Source of the DNA: an uncultured Dialister sp.
GTDB lineage: Bacteria; Bacillota; Negativicutes; Veillonellales; Dialisteraceae
Assembly: GCA_900547785.1 (NCBI GenBank)
Contig: URIB01000018.1
Span: 1-27,144, forward strand
Direction: 5' to 3'
DNA length: 27,144 nucleotides
The notes beneath the pieces are model-generated. The model did not search any database. It saw only the letters and a program-made list of their open reading frames with translations, and was not told where the DNA came from. This document shows positions 1 to 6,936 of the stretch, in pieces; positions within the stretch are counted from its first letter, which is position 1; every line of letters starts with the position of its first letter. The position numbers and the translations under genes are program-made.

Positions 1-2
1 GA

Positions 3-1067
3 GCGATGCTCGAAAAACTGGCAGGCGAATATGCTGACGAACTGGCAAACCTCGGCGTCCGCGTATCCAAACTGGAAAAGAAAGTCGGCAACCTTTACTG
101 GTCCGGCGATGCACGCATGCAGTACCAGCACAACTTGGATATCATTGGTGGATTAACGGATGACAAAAAGAATATCATGAAAGATCGCAAGGATACATGG
201 AAAGGCCGTATCAGAATCAATGCCAACGCGCAGGCAGGCGACAAAGTGATGGTTTCCGGTCGTCTGGTCAGCGAATTTGATTATCAGGACGGAGCAGGAT
301 CCATGGTAGAAATGGACCGTATCCATGCCCGTTACATGGCAAATGATGCCGCATACATCGACCTCGGACGTCAGGGCGTAGCTCTCGACCAGACCGGCGT
401 ATTCTGGGATGAAGACGCTCGTTTCGACGGTGTCGTAGCAGGCTATGACAACGGCAAAATCGGTCTCGAATTCGGCTATGGCCGTTTCCAGGACGCAATG
501 CTGTATAACTTAGGCGAATTGAATCCGAAACTTGATATTTCTGCTGCTGAAGCATGGTACGGAAAAATTTCCGGCAATGCAGGCCCTGTAGGACTGTCCG
601 GATTCTATTTGGAAAATAAGAAAGATTTCACACTTCAAAATGAATCCTTACGTGATACAAAAGTTTGGGGTGTCGGTGCCAACTTCGGATTTAACGGTGT
701 AACCATCGACGGTGACTATGTAGAATCCCGTGGTAAATTAAACGGAAAGAATGAAAAGGCAAAACTTTGGACGGCAGGCGTCACCTTCGGTGAAGTGGAT
801 CTCGATAAACCGGGTTCCTTCATGATCGGCGCACACTATGTAGATGCAGAAGTCGGTTCTACCTGGTTAGGTTCCTCTGCACTTGACTTGACGGATCACC
901 TTCTGTTTACAGTGGATGCAGACGTAACCTTCTGGCAGGCTAAAGCAGGGGTTGCTCTCCAGAAGAACCTCGAACTCGATGCTTACTACAGCTTTGCCGC
1001 TGATGTAAAGGGTGCTAAAGAAGATCCGAAAGATGTTTGGGGCGTTGAACTGAACTACGCATTCTAA
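3..1067 (+). CDS. OmpM-like outer-membrane porin, 5' end missing
   Basis: This is the C-terminal part of a porin of the OmpM type, the major outer-membrane protein of Negativicutes, which forms a beta-barrel pore and tethers the outer membrane to peptidoglycan through an N-terminal SLH domain. The reading frame is open to the window edge. The first visible residues (EKLAGEYADELANLGVRV, then a short coiled segment SKLEKKVGNL) are the linker that normally follows the SLH domain, so that domain lies outside the window and the ATG at 6 is probably internal. From about residue 30 the protein shows alternating polar and hydrophobic strands with many Gly, Tyr and Phe, such as RIHARYMANDAAYIDLGRQG, and ends in LNYAF, a terminal Phe typical of barrels assembled by BamA. 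A terminator follows at once. The family call is firm; substrate specificity cannot be read from the sequence. Confidence 0.9.
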   Translation, partial: AMLEKLAGEYADELANLGVRVSKLEKKVGNLYWSGDARMQYQHNLDIIGGLTDDKKNIMKDRKDTWKGRIRINANAQAGDKVMVSGRLVSEFDYQDGAGSMVEMDRIHARYMANDAAYIDLGRQGVALDQTGVFWDEDARFDGVVAGYDNGKIGLEFGYGRFQDAMLYNLGELNPKLDISAAEAWYGKISGNAGPVGLSGFYLENKKDFTLQNESLRDTKVWGVGANFGFNGVTIDGDYVESRGKLNGKNEKAKLWTAGVTFGEVDLDKPGSFMIGAHYVDAEVGSTWLGSSALDLTDHLLFTVDADVTFWQAKAGVALQKNLELDAYYSFAADVKGAKEDPKDVWGVELNYAF

Positions 1068-1087
1068 TCTGTCGGAGTGAGAAATAA

Positions 1088-1116
1088 CAAAAAGACCTCG
1101 AAAGGGGTCTTTTTTG
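1088..1116 (+). terminator. Rho-independent terminator of the porin gene
   Basis: An AAAAGACC arm is matched by GGTCTTTT across a short loop and runs into a T tract, 20 bases after the porin stop codon. Confidence 0.85.
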
Positions 1117-1175
1117 TTGCGTGAAATAAAAAATGTCTGCCTGTAAAAAAGAAAAGTACAAAACAGTATTAAATA

Positions 1176-1380
1176 CCTGCCTGTCATTCTTGAACGCTCG
1201 TAAAAGGCGGTCGGGAATATCGTTATGAAAAAAGTACGGGGTAGAGTGAAGAATCTGGCAAAGGATACAGGTGTTAAATATGTTTTTCCGACAACCTATG
1301 CCGGATTCTTCGCTAAGAGGCACATGATGTTTTTTCTTCTGTCATCATTCCGATTCTATCCACCGCTCAAGAATGACGGC
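1176..1380 (+). repeat. Nested inverted repeat, copy 1
   Basis: The outer arms are CTGTCATTCTTGAACGCTCG (1181-1200) and CCGCTCAAGAATGACGGC (1363-1380), near reverse complements. The inner arms are AGTGAAGAATCTGGCA (1245-1260) with AGGATA following at 1262-1267, and TGCCGGATTCTTCGCT (1299-1314). Folded as RNA or as a cruciform this makes a long interrupted hairpin. The same four arms recur in the same order in the next copy. Confidence 0.8.
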
Positions 1381-1403
1381 ACGAGTGAATTGCTTTTCGG
1401 TGT

Positions 1404-1440
1404 GGTATTAACTACTTGCCTGTCATTCTTGAATGGTGGC
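1404..1440 (+). repeat. Lone left outer arm of the nested inverted repeat
   Basis: The segment with TGCCTGTCATTCTTGAA repeats the left arm of copies 1 and 2, including the preceding GTATTA motif that also occurs before copy 1 and copy 2. No matching inner arms follow, so this is a fragment or a shorter variant. Confidence 0.65.
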
Positions 1441-1510
1441 AAAAGTGAAATGCGTTTTATAAATAGTATTAAACGGGAGTTGTCACAAAAAGGAAAGAAT
1501 GCAAGTCTTT

Positions 1511-1552
1511 AAGCTGTCCCCGGATGACGGGAAGCAAGCGAACCACTTTTCG
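1511..1552 (+). repeat. AAGCTGTCCCC-type repeat, copy 1
   Basis: A 42-base unit beginning AAGCTGTCCCC and ending AAGCGAACCACTTTTCG is found again at 1904-1945 with only a few changes, all in the middle of the unit. A shortened version is at 2211-2230. Confidence 0.75.
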
Positions 1553-1602
1553 AGGAGCGAAGCGACGCTGTAAAAGTGAGTGAGACGCTTTGCCTTGGCT
1601 AA

Positions 1603-1645
1603 GGTGTCAGCAGAGCTAACGAAAGGGGCAAGTGTGAGCAGAAAC
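1603..1645 (+). repeat. GTGTCAGC...GAGCAGAAAC repeat, copy 1
   Basis: A unit starting GTGTCAGC and containing GAAAGGGGCAAGTGTGAGCA is repeated at 2235-2279. A diverged copy of its second half lies at 5238-5264, outside the main block. Confidence 0.7.
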
Positions 1646-1668
1646 AAAAAAAGCGGTTTTTACAGAAC

Positions 1669-1839
1669 GGTATTACATTCTTGCCCGTCATTCTCGAACG
1701 AAGTGAAGAATCTGGCACAGGATACAGGTGTTAAATACGCTTTTTGCGATTATCCTATGCCGGATTCTTCGCTATCACTCATCATGCTGTGGTTCCGTTC
1801 TACTCATCTGCATATTTCCATCGCTCAAGAATGACGGCA
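1669..1839 (+). repeat. Nested inverted repeat, copy 2 (best preserved)
   Basis: The inner arms 1702-1724 and 1751-1773 are 23 bases each and pair at 22 positions if two G-U pairs are allowed, with one mismatch. Their 26-base loop itself contains CGC-TTTTT-GCG. The outer arms are CCCGTCATTCTCGAACG (1684-1700) and CGCTCAAGAATGACGG (1822-1837). This is the clearest version of a two-tier hairpin about 155 bases long. Confidence 0.8.
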
Positions 1840-1903
1840 GAGGTGAAATGCGTTTACGAGTGGATTAAAGGACTTTTGCACAAAAAATAAGTATACAAAA
1901 CGC

Positions 1904-1945
1904 AAGCTGTCCCCACTTGTCGGGAAGCAAGCGAACCACTTTTCG
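1904..1945 (+). repeat. AAGCTGTCCCC-type repeat, copy 2
   Basis: Second full copy of the unit at 1511-1552. It is followed about 25 bases later by TTTGCTTGCCACC (1971-1983), a partial inverse of the AAGCAAGCG part, and then by GGGGGAAGCTGACACC, the inverse orientation of the GGTGTCAGC motif at 1602-1610. Confidence 0.7.
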
Positions 1946-2034
1946 CGTTGCTACGCTCCTAAAAACACAATTTGCTTGCCACCGTATTCGGGGGAAGCTG
2001 ACACCAAGGAAAAAAGAAATTATAGTTTTTATGA

Positions 2035-2160
2035 TTTAAATACGCTTTTAGCGATTATCCTATGCCGGATTCTTCGCTTCCTCTGACAATCTATTTTTTC
2101 TCTTATTACCATTTCGGTTCCGCCCGCCGCTCAAGAATGACGGCACGAGTGAATTGCTTT
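2035..2160 (+). repeat. Nested inverted repeat, copy 3 (right half only)
   Basis: This copy keeps the loop (CGCTTTTAGCG), the right inner arm TATCCTATGCCGGATTCTTC and the right outer arm CCGCTCAAGAATGACGGC with its trailing ACGAGTGAATTGCTTTT, but both left arms are absent. Compared with copy 2 the little loop hairpin keeps its CGC/GCG stem. Confidence 0.7.
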
Positions 2161-2234
2161 TTCCAACGGTATAAAATGACTTCTTATATAAAATAAAGAA
2201 TAGGGAACTTAAGCTGTCCCCGGACACGGGGAAA

Positions 2235-2279
2235 GTGTCAGCCGCTAGGTTGATGAAAGGGGCAAGTGTGAGCAGAAAC
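2235..2279 (+). repeat. GTGTCAGC...GAGCAGAAAC repeat, copy 2
   Basis: Second copy of the unit at 1603-1645, directly after a shortened AAGCTGTCCCC element (2211-2230). The shared core is GAAAGGGGCAAGTGTGAGCA. Confidence 0.7.
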
Positions 2280-2426
2280 GAGAAAATGGAAATAAGTGTC
2301 AGCGGAATAGAAAATTTGAATAAGTAATGGAGAGTGTTTTAAAGGTCGTGGAATCAATAATGGTACTAAAAATGAAAAAAAGCATAATAAAAATGTAGAA
2401 ATAGGGGAATAAGTAGACACAAAATC

Positions 2427-2456
2427 TTGATATATCTATTTTATATATGATAGAAT
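2427..2456 (+). promoter_or_regulatory. Predicted sigma-A promoter for the amidohydrolase operon
   Basis: TTGATA (2427-2432) and TAGAAT (2451-2456) each match the -35 and -10 consensus at five of six positions with an 18-base spacer, about 30 bases before the start codon. The call is by eye. Confidence 0.5.
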
Positions 2457-2483
2457 TAGTTAAAATTATAGAAGGAGGGGAAC

Positions 2484-3794
2484 ATGACAAAAGACGAGAT
2501 GAAAAAAGCCGTTTGCCTGGCCATTGATGAAGCGGCTGAAACGATTCGTCAGGCGGCGCTGGATATTGAAAGCGAGCCGGAGCTGGGATTCAAGGAAACG
2601 AAAACGGCGGCTAAGATAGAAGCGTATATGCGAAGTCTGGGATTGGAACCGCAAACGGGTCTGGCTCTTACGGGAGTGAAATCCAAAGTTCCCGGAAAAG
2701 ATAAGGGACCGACGGTGGCGGTACTTGCCGAGCTTGATGCGGTGGGGACACCGGACAGTCCGAAAGCGGATCCTATGACAGGCGCCGCACACACTTGCGG
2801 ACATTTTCTGCAAATGGCGTCTTTGCTGGCGGCGGCTACAGGAATTGTCAAGTCGGGTGTGATGAAAGAATTGACGGGGAATGCGGTCTTTTTTGCCGTA
2901 CCTGCCGAAGAGTATGTGGAAATTGATTATCGCAAGCGTTTGAGGGAAGAAGGAAAGATTCATTTCATCGGCGGTAAAAGTGAGCTGGTGTATGAAGGAC
3001 ATTTTGATGATATTGATATGTCGATGATGATGCATTCCCAGGGAAATGCGCCGGAAAAAGCGGTGTTTATCGGGAAATCAAGTAACGGGTTTGTCGGTAA
3101 GACGGTAAAGTATGTGGGAAAGACGGCTCATGCGGCGAATGCGCCTCACGAGGGAATCAATGCGTTAAACGCGGCATGTTTGGGCATTATGGGGATTAAT
3201 TCTCTTCGTGAAACGTTTAAAGAAGACGATATGGTCCGCGTCCACCCGATCATTACCAAGGGGGGCGATCTGGTGAATAATGTGCCGTCCGATGTGCGTA
3301 TGGAACTGTATGTGCGGGCGAAAACCATGGATGCCATTGATAAACAGCATAAACGTGTGGATGCGGCGCTTACGGCGGGCGGTATGGCTGTCGGCGCGGA
3401 AACGGAAATTGAAACGCTCCCGGGCATGTTTCCCTTATCCTGCAGTGAGAGTTTGAATGAAATCTTTGTCAATAATATCAAGTCTGAAGCGCCGGATACG
3501 GAAATTAAAGAAGCCGGACATTTCACGGCATCAACGGATATGGGCGATATTTCCCATCTGATGCCGAGTATTCACCCGTTTATCGGCGGAGCGGACGGCG
3601 GACTTCATACGAAAGAGTTCTGTGTCACCGATTTCGAGGCGGCGGCACTTTCTCCGGGGAAAGCCTTTGCCATGAGCATCATCGACTTACTCTTTGAAGA
3701 TGCAAAACTGGCGAAACATATATTGGAGAAAGAAAAGCCCATTTTGACGAAAGAAGAGTATCTGTCGAAGATGGACGGTTATTTTAAAAGTTAA
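2484..3794 (+). CDS. M20-family metal-dependent amidohydrolase
   Basis: A 436-residue zinc-type amidohydrolase of the M20 peptidase superfamily, most like the M20D group (aminobenzoyl-glutamate, IAA-amino-acid and N-acyl-amino-acid hydrolases) that split an amide bond. It lacks a signal peptide, so the reaction is cytoplasmic. Visible motifs are VAVLAELDAVGTP (res. 78-90), the metal-site segment AAHTCGHFLQM (Cys105/His107), the acidic pair in PAEEYVE (142-143), MMMHSQG with His184, the dimerisation-domain segment GKTAHAANAPHEGINALNA, and GGLHTKEF near the C-terminus, which supplies the last metal ligand. The start is set by GGAGGGG just upstream. Two membrane-protein genes follow on the same strand, the second overlapping the first by four bases, which points to hydrolysis of whatever they carry. 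The exact substrate is unknown. Confidence 0.9.
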   Translation: MTKDEMKKAVCLAIDEAAETIRQAALDIESEPELGFKETKTAAKIEAYMRSLGLEPQTGLALTGVKSKVPGKDKGPTVAVLAELDAVGTPDSPKADPMTGAAHTCGHFLQMASLLAAATGIVKSGVMKELTGNAVFFAVPAEEYVEIDYRKRLREEGKIHFIGGKSELVYEGHFDDIDMSMMMHSQGNAPEKAVFIGKSSNGFVGKTVKYVGKTAHAANAPHEGINALNAACLGIMGINSLRETFKEDDMVRVHPIITKGGDLVNNVPSDVRMELYVRAKTMDAIDKQHKRVDAALTAGGMAVGAETEIETLPGMFPLSCSESLNEIFVNNIKSEAPDTEIKEAGHFTASTDMGDISHLMPSIHPFIGGADGGLHTKEFCVTDFEAAALSPGKAFAMSIIDLLFEDAKLAKHILEKEKPILTKEEYLSKMDGYFKS

Positions 3795-3818
3795 AAAAGA
3801 AAGGAAGAGGGAGAGCAG

Positions 3819-4661
3819 ATGAAAAACATCAAATTGCACTTGATCGTGCTGGTGCTGATTGTGGTGGCGGAGCTGATAGGAAATATCACAATCAGTGTCG
3901 GTATCGGCAAAATCGTACTTTTGCCGATGATGTATGCACTCATTATGGGAGTGCTCACAGCTCCGCGATTCACCAAAATTTCGAGTGAGAAAGAAATCCA
4001 TGTAGCAAGCGGACTTTTAGGCGTCACACTGATGCTTCTGATGTCCCGTTACGGTACGCTGGTCGGACCGACATTGCCGAAAATTCTGGCGGCATCGCCG
4101 GCTCTGATTTTGCAGGAATTCGGAAACTTGGGGACTGTACTCATCGGTATACCGCTTGCCGTATTTATCGGACTCAAAAGAGAAGCGATCGGAGCGGCCC
4201 ACTCTGTAGCCCGTGAACCGAATGTGGCACTCATCGGGGAACGGTACGGTCTGGATGCGCCGGAAGGACGGGGCGTCATGGGCGTGTATATCTGCGGCAC
4301 CGTTATCGGAACGATTTTCTTCGGACTTATGGCGAGCATAGCCGCTTCTTATCTGCCTTTCCACCCGCTGGCATTGGCGATGGCGGCCGGTGTCGGCTCG
4401 GCAAGTATGATGACGGCGGCGGTAGGATCGCTTTCCGCCATGTATCCGCATATGACCGATCAGCTCGCGGCATTCGGGGCGGCAAGTAATATGCTTTCCG
4501 GTCTTGACGGATTGTATATGAGTATCTGGATGGCGCTTCCCATGTCGGAATGGCTCTACAGAAAATGTTACCGGATCAAATACGGTGAATATCCGCCTAA
4601 AGAAAAAGCAAATGATATGTTGGAAAAAGAGGCGGTAACGGAAGAGGAGGAGAAAAAATGA
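3819..4661 (+). CDS. DUF3100-family integral membrane protein
   Basis: A 280-residue polytopic membrane protein that I recognise as the DUF3100 family, with no established activity. It has about eight hydrophobic segments, beginning with LHLIVLVLIVVAELIGNI; small-residue-rich stretches such as GSASMMTAAVGSLSAMYP look like the packed helices of a carrier. The C-terminal tail (about the last 25 residues) is highly charged and probably cytoplasmic. The start follows GGAAGAGGGAGAG. It lies 24 bases after the amidohydrolase gene, and its stop codon overlaps the next start (ATGA), so it is probably co-made with that small membrane protein. The inference is a transporter, or half of one, for the amidohydrolase substrate; no motif proves this. 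Confidence 0.8.
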   Translation: MKNIKLHLIVLVLIVVAELIGNITISVGIGKIVLLPMMYALIMGVLTAPRFTKISSEKEIHVASGLLGVTLMLLMSRYGTLVGPTLPKILAASPALILQEFGNLGTVLIGIPLAVFIGLKREAIGAAHSVAREPNVALIGERYGLDAPEGRGVMGVYICGTVIGTIFFGLMASIAASYLPFHPLALAMAAGVGSASMMTAAVGSLSAMYPHMTDQLAAFGAASNMLSGLDGLYMSIWMALPMSEWLYRKCYRIKYGEYPPKEKANDMLEKEAVTEEEEKK

Positions 4662-5104
4662 AACTGACGGAAATATTGCAAGTCCTCCTGATCACCGGTG
4701 CCATGTCGCTGGTAGCCAATGCAGTCGGCACAAATAACCAGCTTGCCCAGGCCATTCCGGGCATGTTGATTCTCATCGTCATCGCTTTTATCGGTATGTG
4801 GCTCGGCCGTGTTTTGCCCGGACATATTCCGGGAGCGGCTTACATCGTCACCTTGGGGTGTATTCTTACCTATCCGGGATTTCCGGGAAGCGATATCATC
4901 AATTTCTACGTCAAGCATGTAGGATTCCTTCAGCTTTGCACACCGATTCTTGCCTATGCGGGGATTGCCATTTGCAAAGACCTCGACGTATTTGCAAAAA
5001 GCAGCTGGAGAATCGTCCTCGTCAGTATCGTAGTATTTATCGGTACATACATCGGCTCTGCCATCATTGCCCAATTGATTTTAAAGAGCATGGGCCAGAT
5101 TTAA
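4658..5104 (+). CDS. Small four- to five-helix membrane protein, likely partner of DUF3100 protein
   Basis: A 148-residue hydrophobic protein with four or five predicted membrane helices, for example GMLILIVIAFIGMWLG and the C-terminal IVLVSIVVFIGTYIGSAI. The middle contains GCILTYPGFPGSDIINFY, a Gly/Pro-broken stretch of the kind seen in re-entrant loops of secondary carriers. I cannot name the family with confidence. The start codon overlaps the stop of the DUF3100 gene and is preceded by GGAGGAG, so translation is coupled. Fixed order and overlap suggest the two proteins are subunits of one carrier, like the split MadL/MadM type. A strong terminator follows the stop codon. Confidence 0.75.
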   Translation: MKLTEILQVLLITGAMSLVANAVGTNNQLAQAIPGMLILIVIAFIGMWLGRVLPGHIPGAAYIVTLGCILTYPGFPGSDIINFYVKHVGFLQLCTPILAYAGIAICKDLDVFAKSSWRIVLVSIVVFIGTYIGSAIIAQLILKSMGQI

Positions 5105-5110
5105 GCAGTA

Positions 5111-5143
5111 AAAAAGCTGTCCTCATTAGGGGGACAGTTTTTT
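5111..5143 (+). terminator. Terminator of the amidohydrolase-DUF3100 operon
   Basis: A CTGTCCTC arm pairs with GGGGACAG over a short ATTAG loop, flanked by A and T runs. Its arm shares the AGCTGTCC start of the mosaic repeats at 1.5-2.2 kb. Confidence 0.85.
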
Positions 5144-5237
5144 CATGCGTTTTTCATTGTAATTTTGAAGGAGAGAAAACCCCATGGATTTTATACATCA
5201 ATGAACGGACTGTAAAAGAAAAATGGAAAAGACAAGT

Positions 5238-5264
5238 TGTCGAAAGGGCAAGCGTGAGCAGAAA
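5238..5264 (+). repeat. Diverged copy of the GAAAGGGGCAAGTGTGAGCA repeat
   Basis: CGAAAGGGCAAGCGTGAGCA is nearly the core of the units at 1603-1645 and 2235-2279. It sits in the otherwise empty 310-base gap between the operon terminator and the ADP-ribosylglycohydrolase gene. I see no gene in that gap: an ATG at 5184 with a decent ribosome site opens only six codons. Confidence 0.55.
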
Positions 5265-5371
5265 GGCAAAAATGACGGTACATGTAAATTGCATTTTGCA
5301 AATGTTTTTTTCCATTCATCGGCAAAAGTTTTTGGAGAAAAGATGAAGTATACTTTTATGACTGCGAATTT

Positions 5372-5380
5372 TGGTACAAT
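5372..5380 (+). promoter_or_regulatory. Extended -10 promoter of the ADP-ribosylglycohydrolase gene
   Basis: TGGTACAAT is an extended -10 element 35 bases before the chosen start. No good -35 hexamer accompanies it, as is usual for extended -10 promoters. Confidence 0.45.
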
Positions 5381-5415
5381 GAGAACAAAGAGTGGTTATA
5401 TTTATAGGAGGATAT

Positions 5416-6246
5416 ATGCGGACACTTCGGGATGCGGTATATGGACTGGCTGTGGGAGATGCGCTGGGCGTTCCCGTCGAATTTGAAGAGCGGGACAGTT
5501 TCCATATAGAAACGATGATCGGGCACGGTACTCATGATCAAGAAGCAGGTACATGGTCAGATGATACCTCTCTGACACTGGCGACTTGCGACAGTTTGAA
5601 ACTGATGGGAACCGTTGATTTGGAAGATTTGAGATGTTGCTTCACCGATTGGTATAAAGAGGGAAAATATACACCGGACGGAGAGGTTTTCGACGTAGGA
5701 ATGACCACCGGAGCGGCGCTTGGCAGGGGAGAGGGGCTCGTCCATGAATTGTCGAACGGCAACGGATCTCTCATGCGAATCATTCCGCTTGCTTTCGTTC
5801 CCGATATCAAGGATGAGGAAATCCGGGAAGTGTCGGCGATTACACACGGTCACCGCATTGCTAAAACGGCCTGTGTGGTTTATGTCCATATAGCCCGGGC
5901 GCTTTTGGAGGGGAAGAATCTCAAAGAAGCGGTGATGGAAGTAGCGGATAAGGAAACGGCGAAAGAGCTTTTCGGATATCTTGCCGAAGTACCTGCATGG
6001 CCGAGGGAAAAGGTGAAAAGCAGCGGGTATGTGGCAGATACTTTGGAAGCTGCGATTTGGAGTCTGGCAAATGCTTCCGGCTTCAGAGAGGCGCTTATTT
6101 CGGCAGTCAATTTGGGAGATGATACCGATACGGTGGGAGCGGTTACCGGCGGTTTGGCAGGAATTATATACGGCTATGAATCCATTCCGAAAGAATGGAT
6201 CGAAACGCTGAGAAGAAAAGATTTGATTGACGCTTATTTATTTTGA
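5416..6246 (+). CDS. ADP-ribosylglycohydrolase family protein
   Basis: A 276-residue member of the ADP-ribosylglycohydrolase (DraG/ARH) family, which removes ADP-ribose from protein side chains or from small ADP-ribosylated compounds using two bound metal ions. Family signatures are visible in order: AVYGLAVGDALGVPVEFE near the N-terminus, TWSDDTSLTLATCDSL with the first metal-binding aspartates, GNGSLMRIIPLA, ITHGHRIAKTACVVY, and the C-terminal metal motif NLGDDTDTVGAVTGGLAG. The length is normal. I chose the ATG at 5416 because AGGAGG ends four bases before it and it begins at the expected RDAVYG motif; an in-frame ATG at 5392 would add eight residues with no ribosome site. It appears monocistronic and convergent with the next gene. 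No ADP-ribosyltransferase is nearby, so its target is unknown. Confidence 0.9.
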   Translation: MRTLRDAVYGLAVGDALGVPVEFEERDSFHIETMIGHGTHDQEAGTWSDDTSLTLATCDSLKLMGTVDLEDLRCCFTDWYKEGKYTPDGEVFDVGMTTGAALGRGEGLVHELSNGNGSLMRIIPLAFVPDIKDEEIREVSAITHGHRIAKTACVVYVHIARALLEGKNLKEAVMEVADKETAKELFGYLAEVPAWPREKVKSSGYVADTLEAAIWSLANASGFREALISAVNLGDDTDTVGAVTGGLAGIIYGYESIPKEWIETLRRKDLIDAYLF

Positions 6247-6253
6247 AACGGGC

Positions 6254-6296
6254 ACAAAAAAAGAATGCCGCTATGGGGAAAGGGCATTCTTTTTGA
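6254..6296. terminator. Bidirectional terminator between convergent genes
   Basis: AAAAGAATGCC pairs with GGGCATTCTTTT around a 12-base loop, with A runs on one side and T runs on the other, so it can serve both flanking genes. Confidence 0.85.
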
Positions 6297-6305
6297 TTGA
6301 TTTGT

Positions 6306-6830
6306 TTATTTTTCCAATGCTTTTTTGACCATGTTAGAGAAGCCTTTGCTTTTCCATAAATAAACGGCCACGGCGGAACCGAGGAAAGACTGTACGGTTT
6401 CAAAGGGAAGTTTCATGATGGCATATTCCCAGGTGCTGTATACATAAGCTTTGCCGAGAGTGTAGCCGACAATGGCAATTAATGCTCCGACAATAGAAGC
6501 GAGAATGACCATAGAATACCGTTCTTTTCCGTAATTCCGGGCAATGAGGGAAATGACAACGGAACGGATGCCGTGGGTAAAAAGGGAAACAAACATGGGG
6601 AGGGGATAAAAGAAAAAGTCCGCCAGGAACGCGCCGACGCCGCCGACGATGAAAGCACCGAGCGGATCAAGAGAGAGCGCGGCGGCAACGATGATGATGT
6701 CGTTCAAATAGATATGTCCTCCCGGAACGGGAACGCTGAAAGAGGATAAGAGAATATTAATCCCCATTAAGATACCGCATACGGTAATCCAGCGGACGTT
6801 ATGAGTTTGTTTCATAGATGGTTTTGTCAT
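6306..6830 (-). CDS. ECF transporter S component (substrate-binding membrane subunit)
   Basis: A 174-residue protein with about six hydrophobic helices that matches the S components of energy-coupling factor transporters. Such proteins bind a vitamin in the membrane and dock onto a shared EcfA/EcfA'/EcfT module, which is not encoded here. Characteristic features are VPGGHIYLNDIIIVAAAL in the loop after helix 1, followed by LDPLGAFIVGGVGAFLADFF, a helix with small residues at regular spacing of the kind that contacts EcfT. The start follows AAAGGAG. The gene is divergent from a MocR-type PLP-dependent regulator. Since MocR proteins of the PdxR group often control vitamin B6 genes, a B6 vitamer is a reasonable but unproven substrate. 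Confidence is high for the family and low for the vitamin. Confidence 0.82.
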   Translation of the reverse strand: MTKPSMKQTHNVRWITVCGILMGINILLSSFSVPVPGGHIYLNDIIIVAAALSLDPLGAFIVGGVGAFLADFFFYPLPMFVSLFTHGIRSVVISLIARNYGKERYSMVILASIVGALIAIVGYTLGKAYVYSTWEYAIMKLPFETVQSFLGSAVAVYLWKSKGFSNMVKKALEK

Positions 6831-6936
6831 GATAATCTCCTTTTTTTGATTTTCATATAATGTTATTATAAGGACAATCTGATAGTATATAAATTACCAA
6901 AATTGAAAATAAAAATATATTCAGAAGAGGAGATCC
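6831..6936. promoter_or_regulatory. Shared control region of the divergent S-component and MocR genes
   Basis: This 106-base AT-rich stretch must hold both promoters and any MocR operator. On the minus strand TATAAT occurs at 6870-6865, about 35 bases before the S-component start; a weak TTTATA at 6893-6888 could be its -35. The regulator has a good AGAGGAG ribosome site at 6927-6933. I do not see a clear paired operator. Confidence 0.4.

Larger units (their letters stand above)
1119..2426. other. Gene-free mosaic repeat block
   Basis: About 1.3 kb between the porin terminator and the promoter of the amidohydrolase gene holds no convincing gene. The few open frames have no ribosome site and run through repeated DNA. 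The block is built from at least three repeat types, listed separately: a nested inverted repeat (two full copies, one right half and one lone arm), a unit starting AAGCTGTCCCC (two full copies and one short), and a unit containing GAAAGGGGCAAGTGTGAGCA (two copies here, a diverged one near 5.24 kb). They alternate, suggesting repeated insertion or duplication of short non-coding elements. The stretch from about 2281 to 2426 is AT-rich with no repeat that I can see. Confidence 0.75.

Noticed and set aside
1225..1834. Two plus-strand open frames of 84-95 codons in the repeat block
   Set aside because: They run through the inverted-repeat arms, have no ribosome site, and share translated pieces only because the DNA repeats.
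1176..2279. CRISPR array
   Set aside because: Repeats are long, unevenly spaced, mutually inverted and of several types; there are no uniform spacers or cas genes.
5184..5204. ATG with a GAAGGAGAG ribosome site after the amidohydrolase operon
   Set aside because: It opens only six codons before a stop; no downstream attenuator makes it a convincing leader peptide.
5223..5486. 87-codon plus-strand frame overlapping the ADP-ribosylglycohydrolase start
   Set aside because: No ribosome site, contains the repeat core, and overlaps a well-supported gene in another frame.
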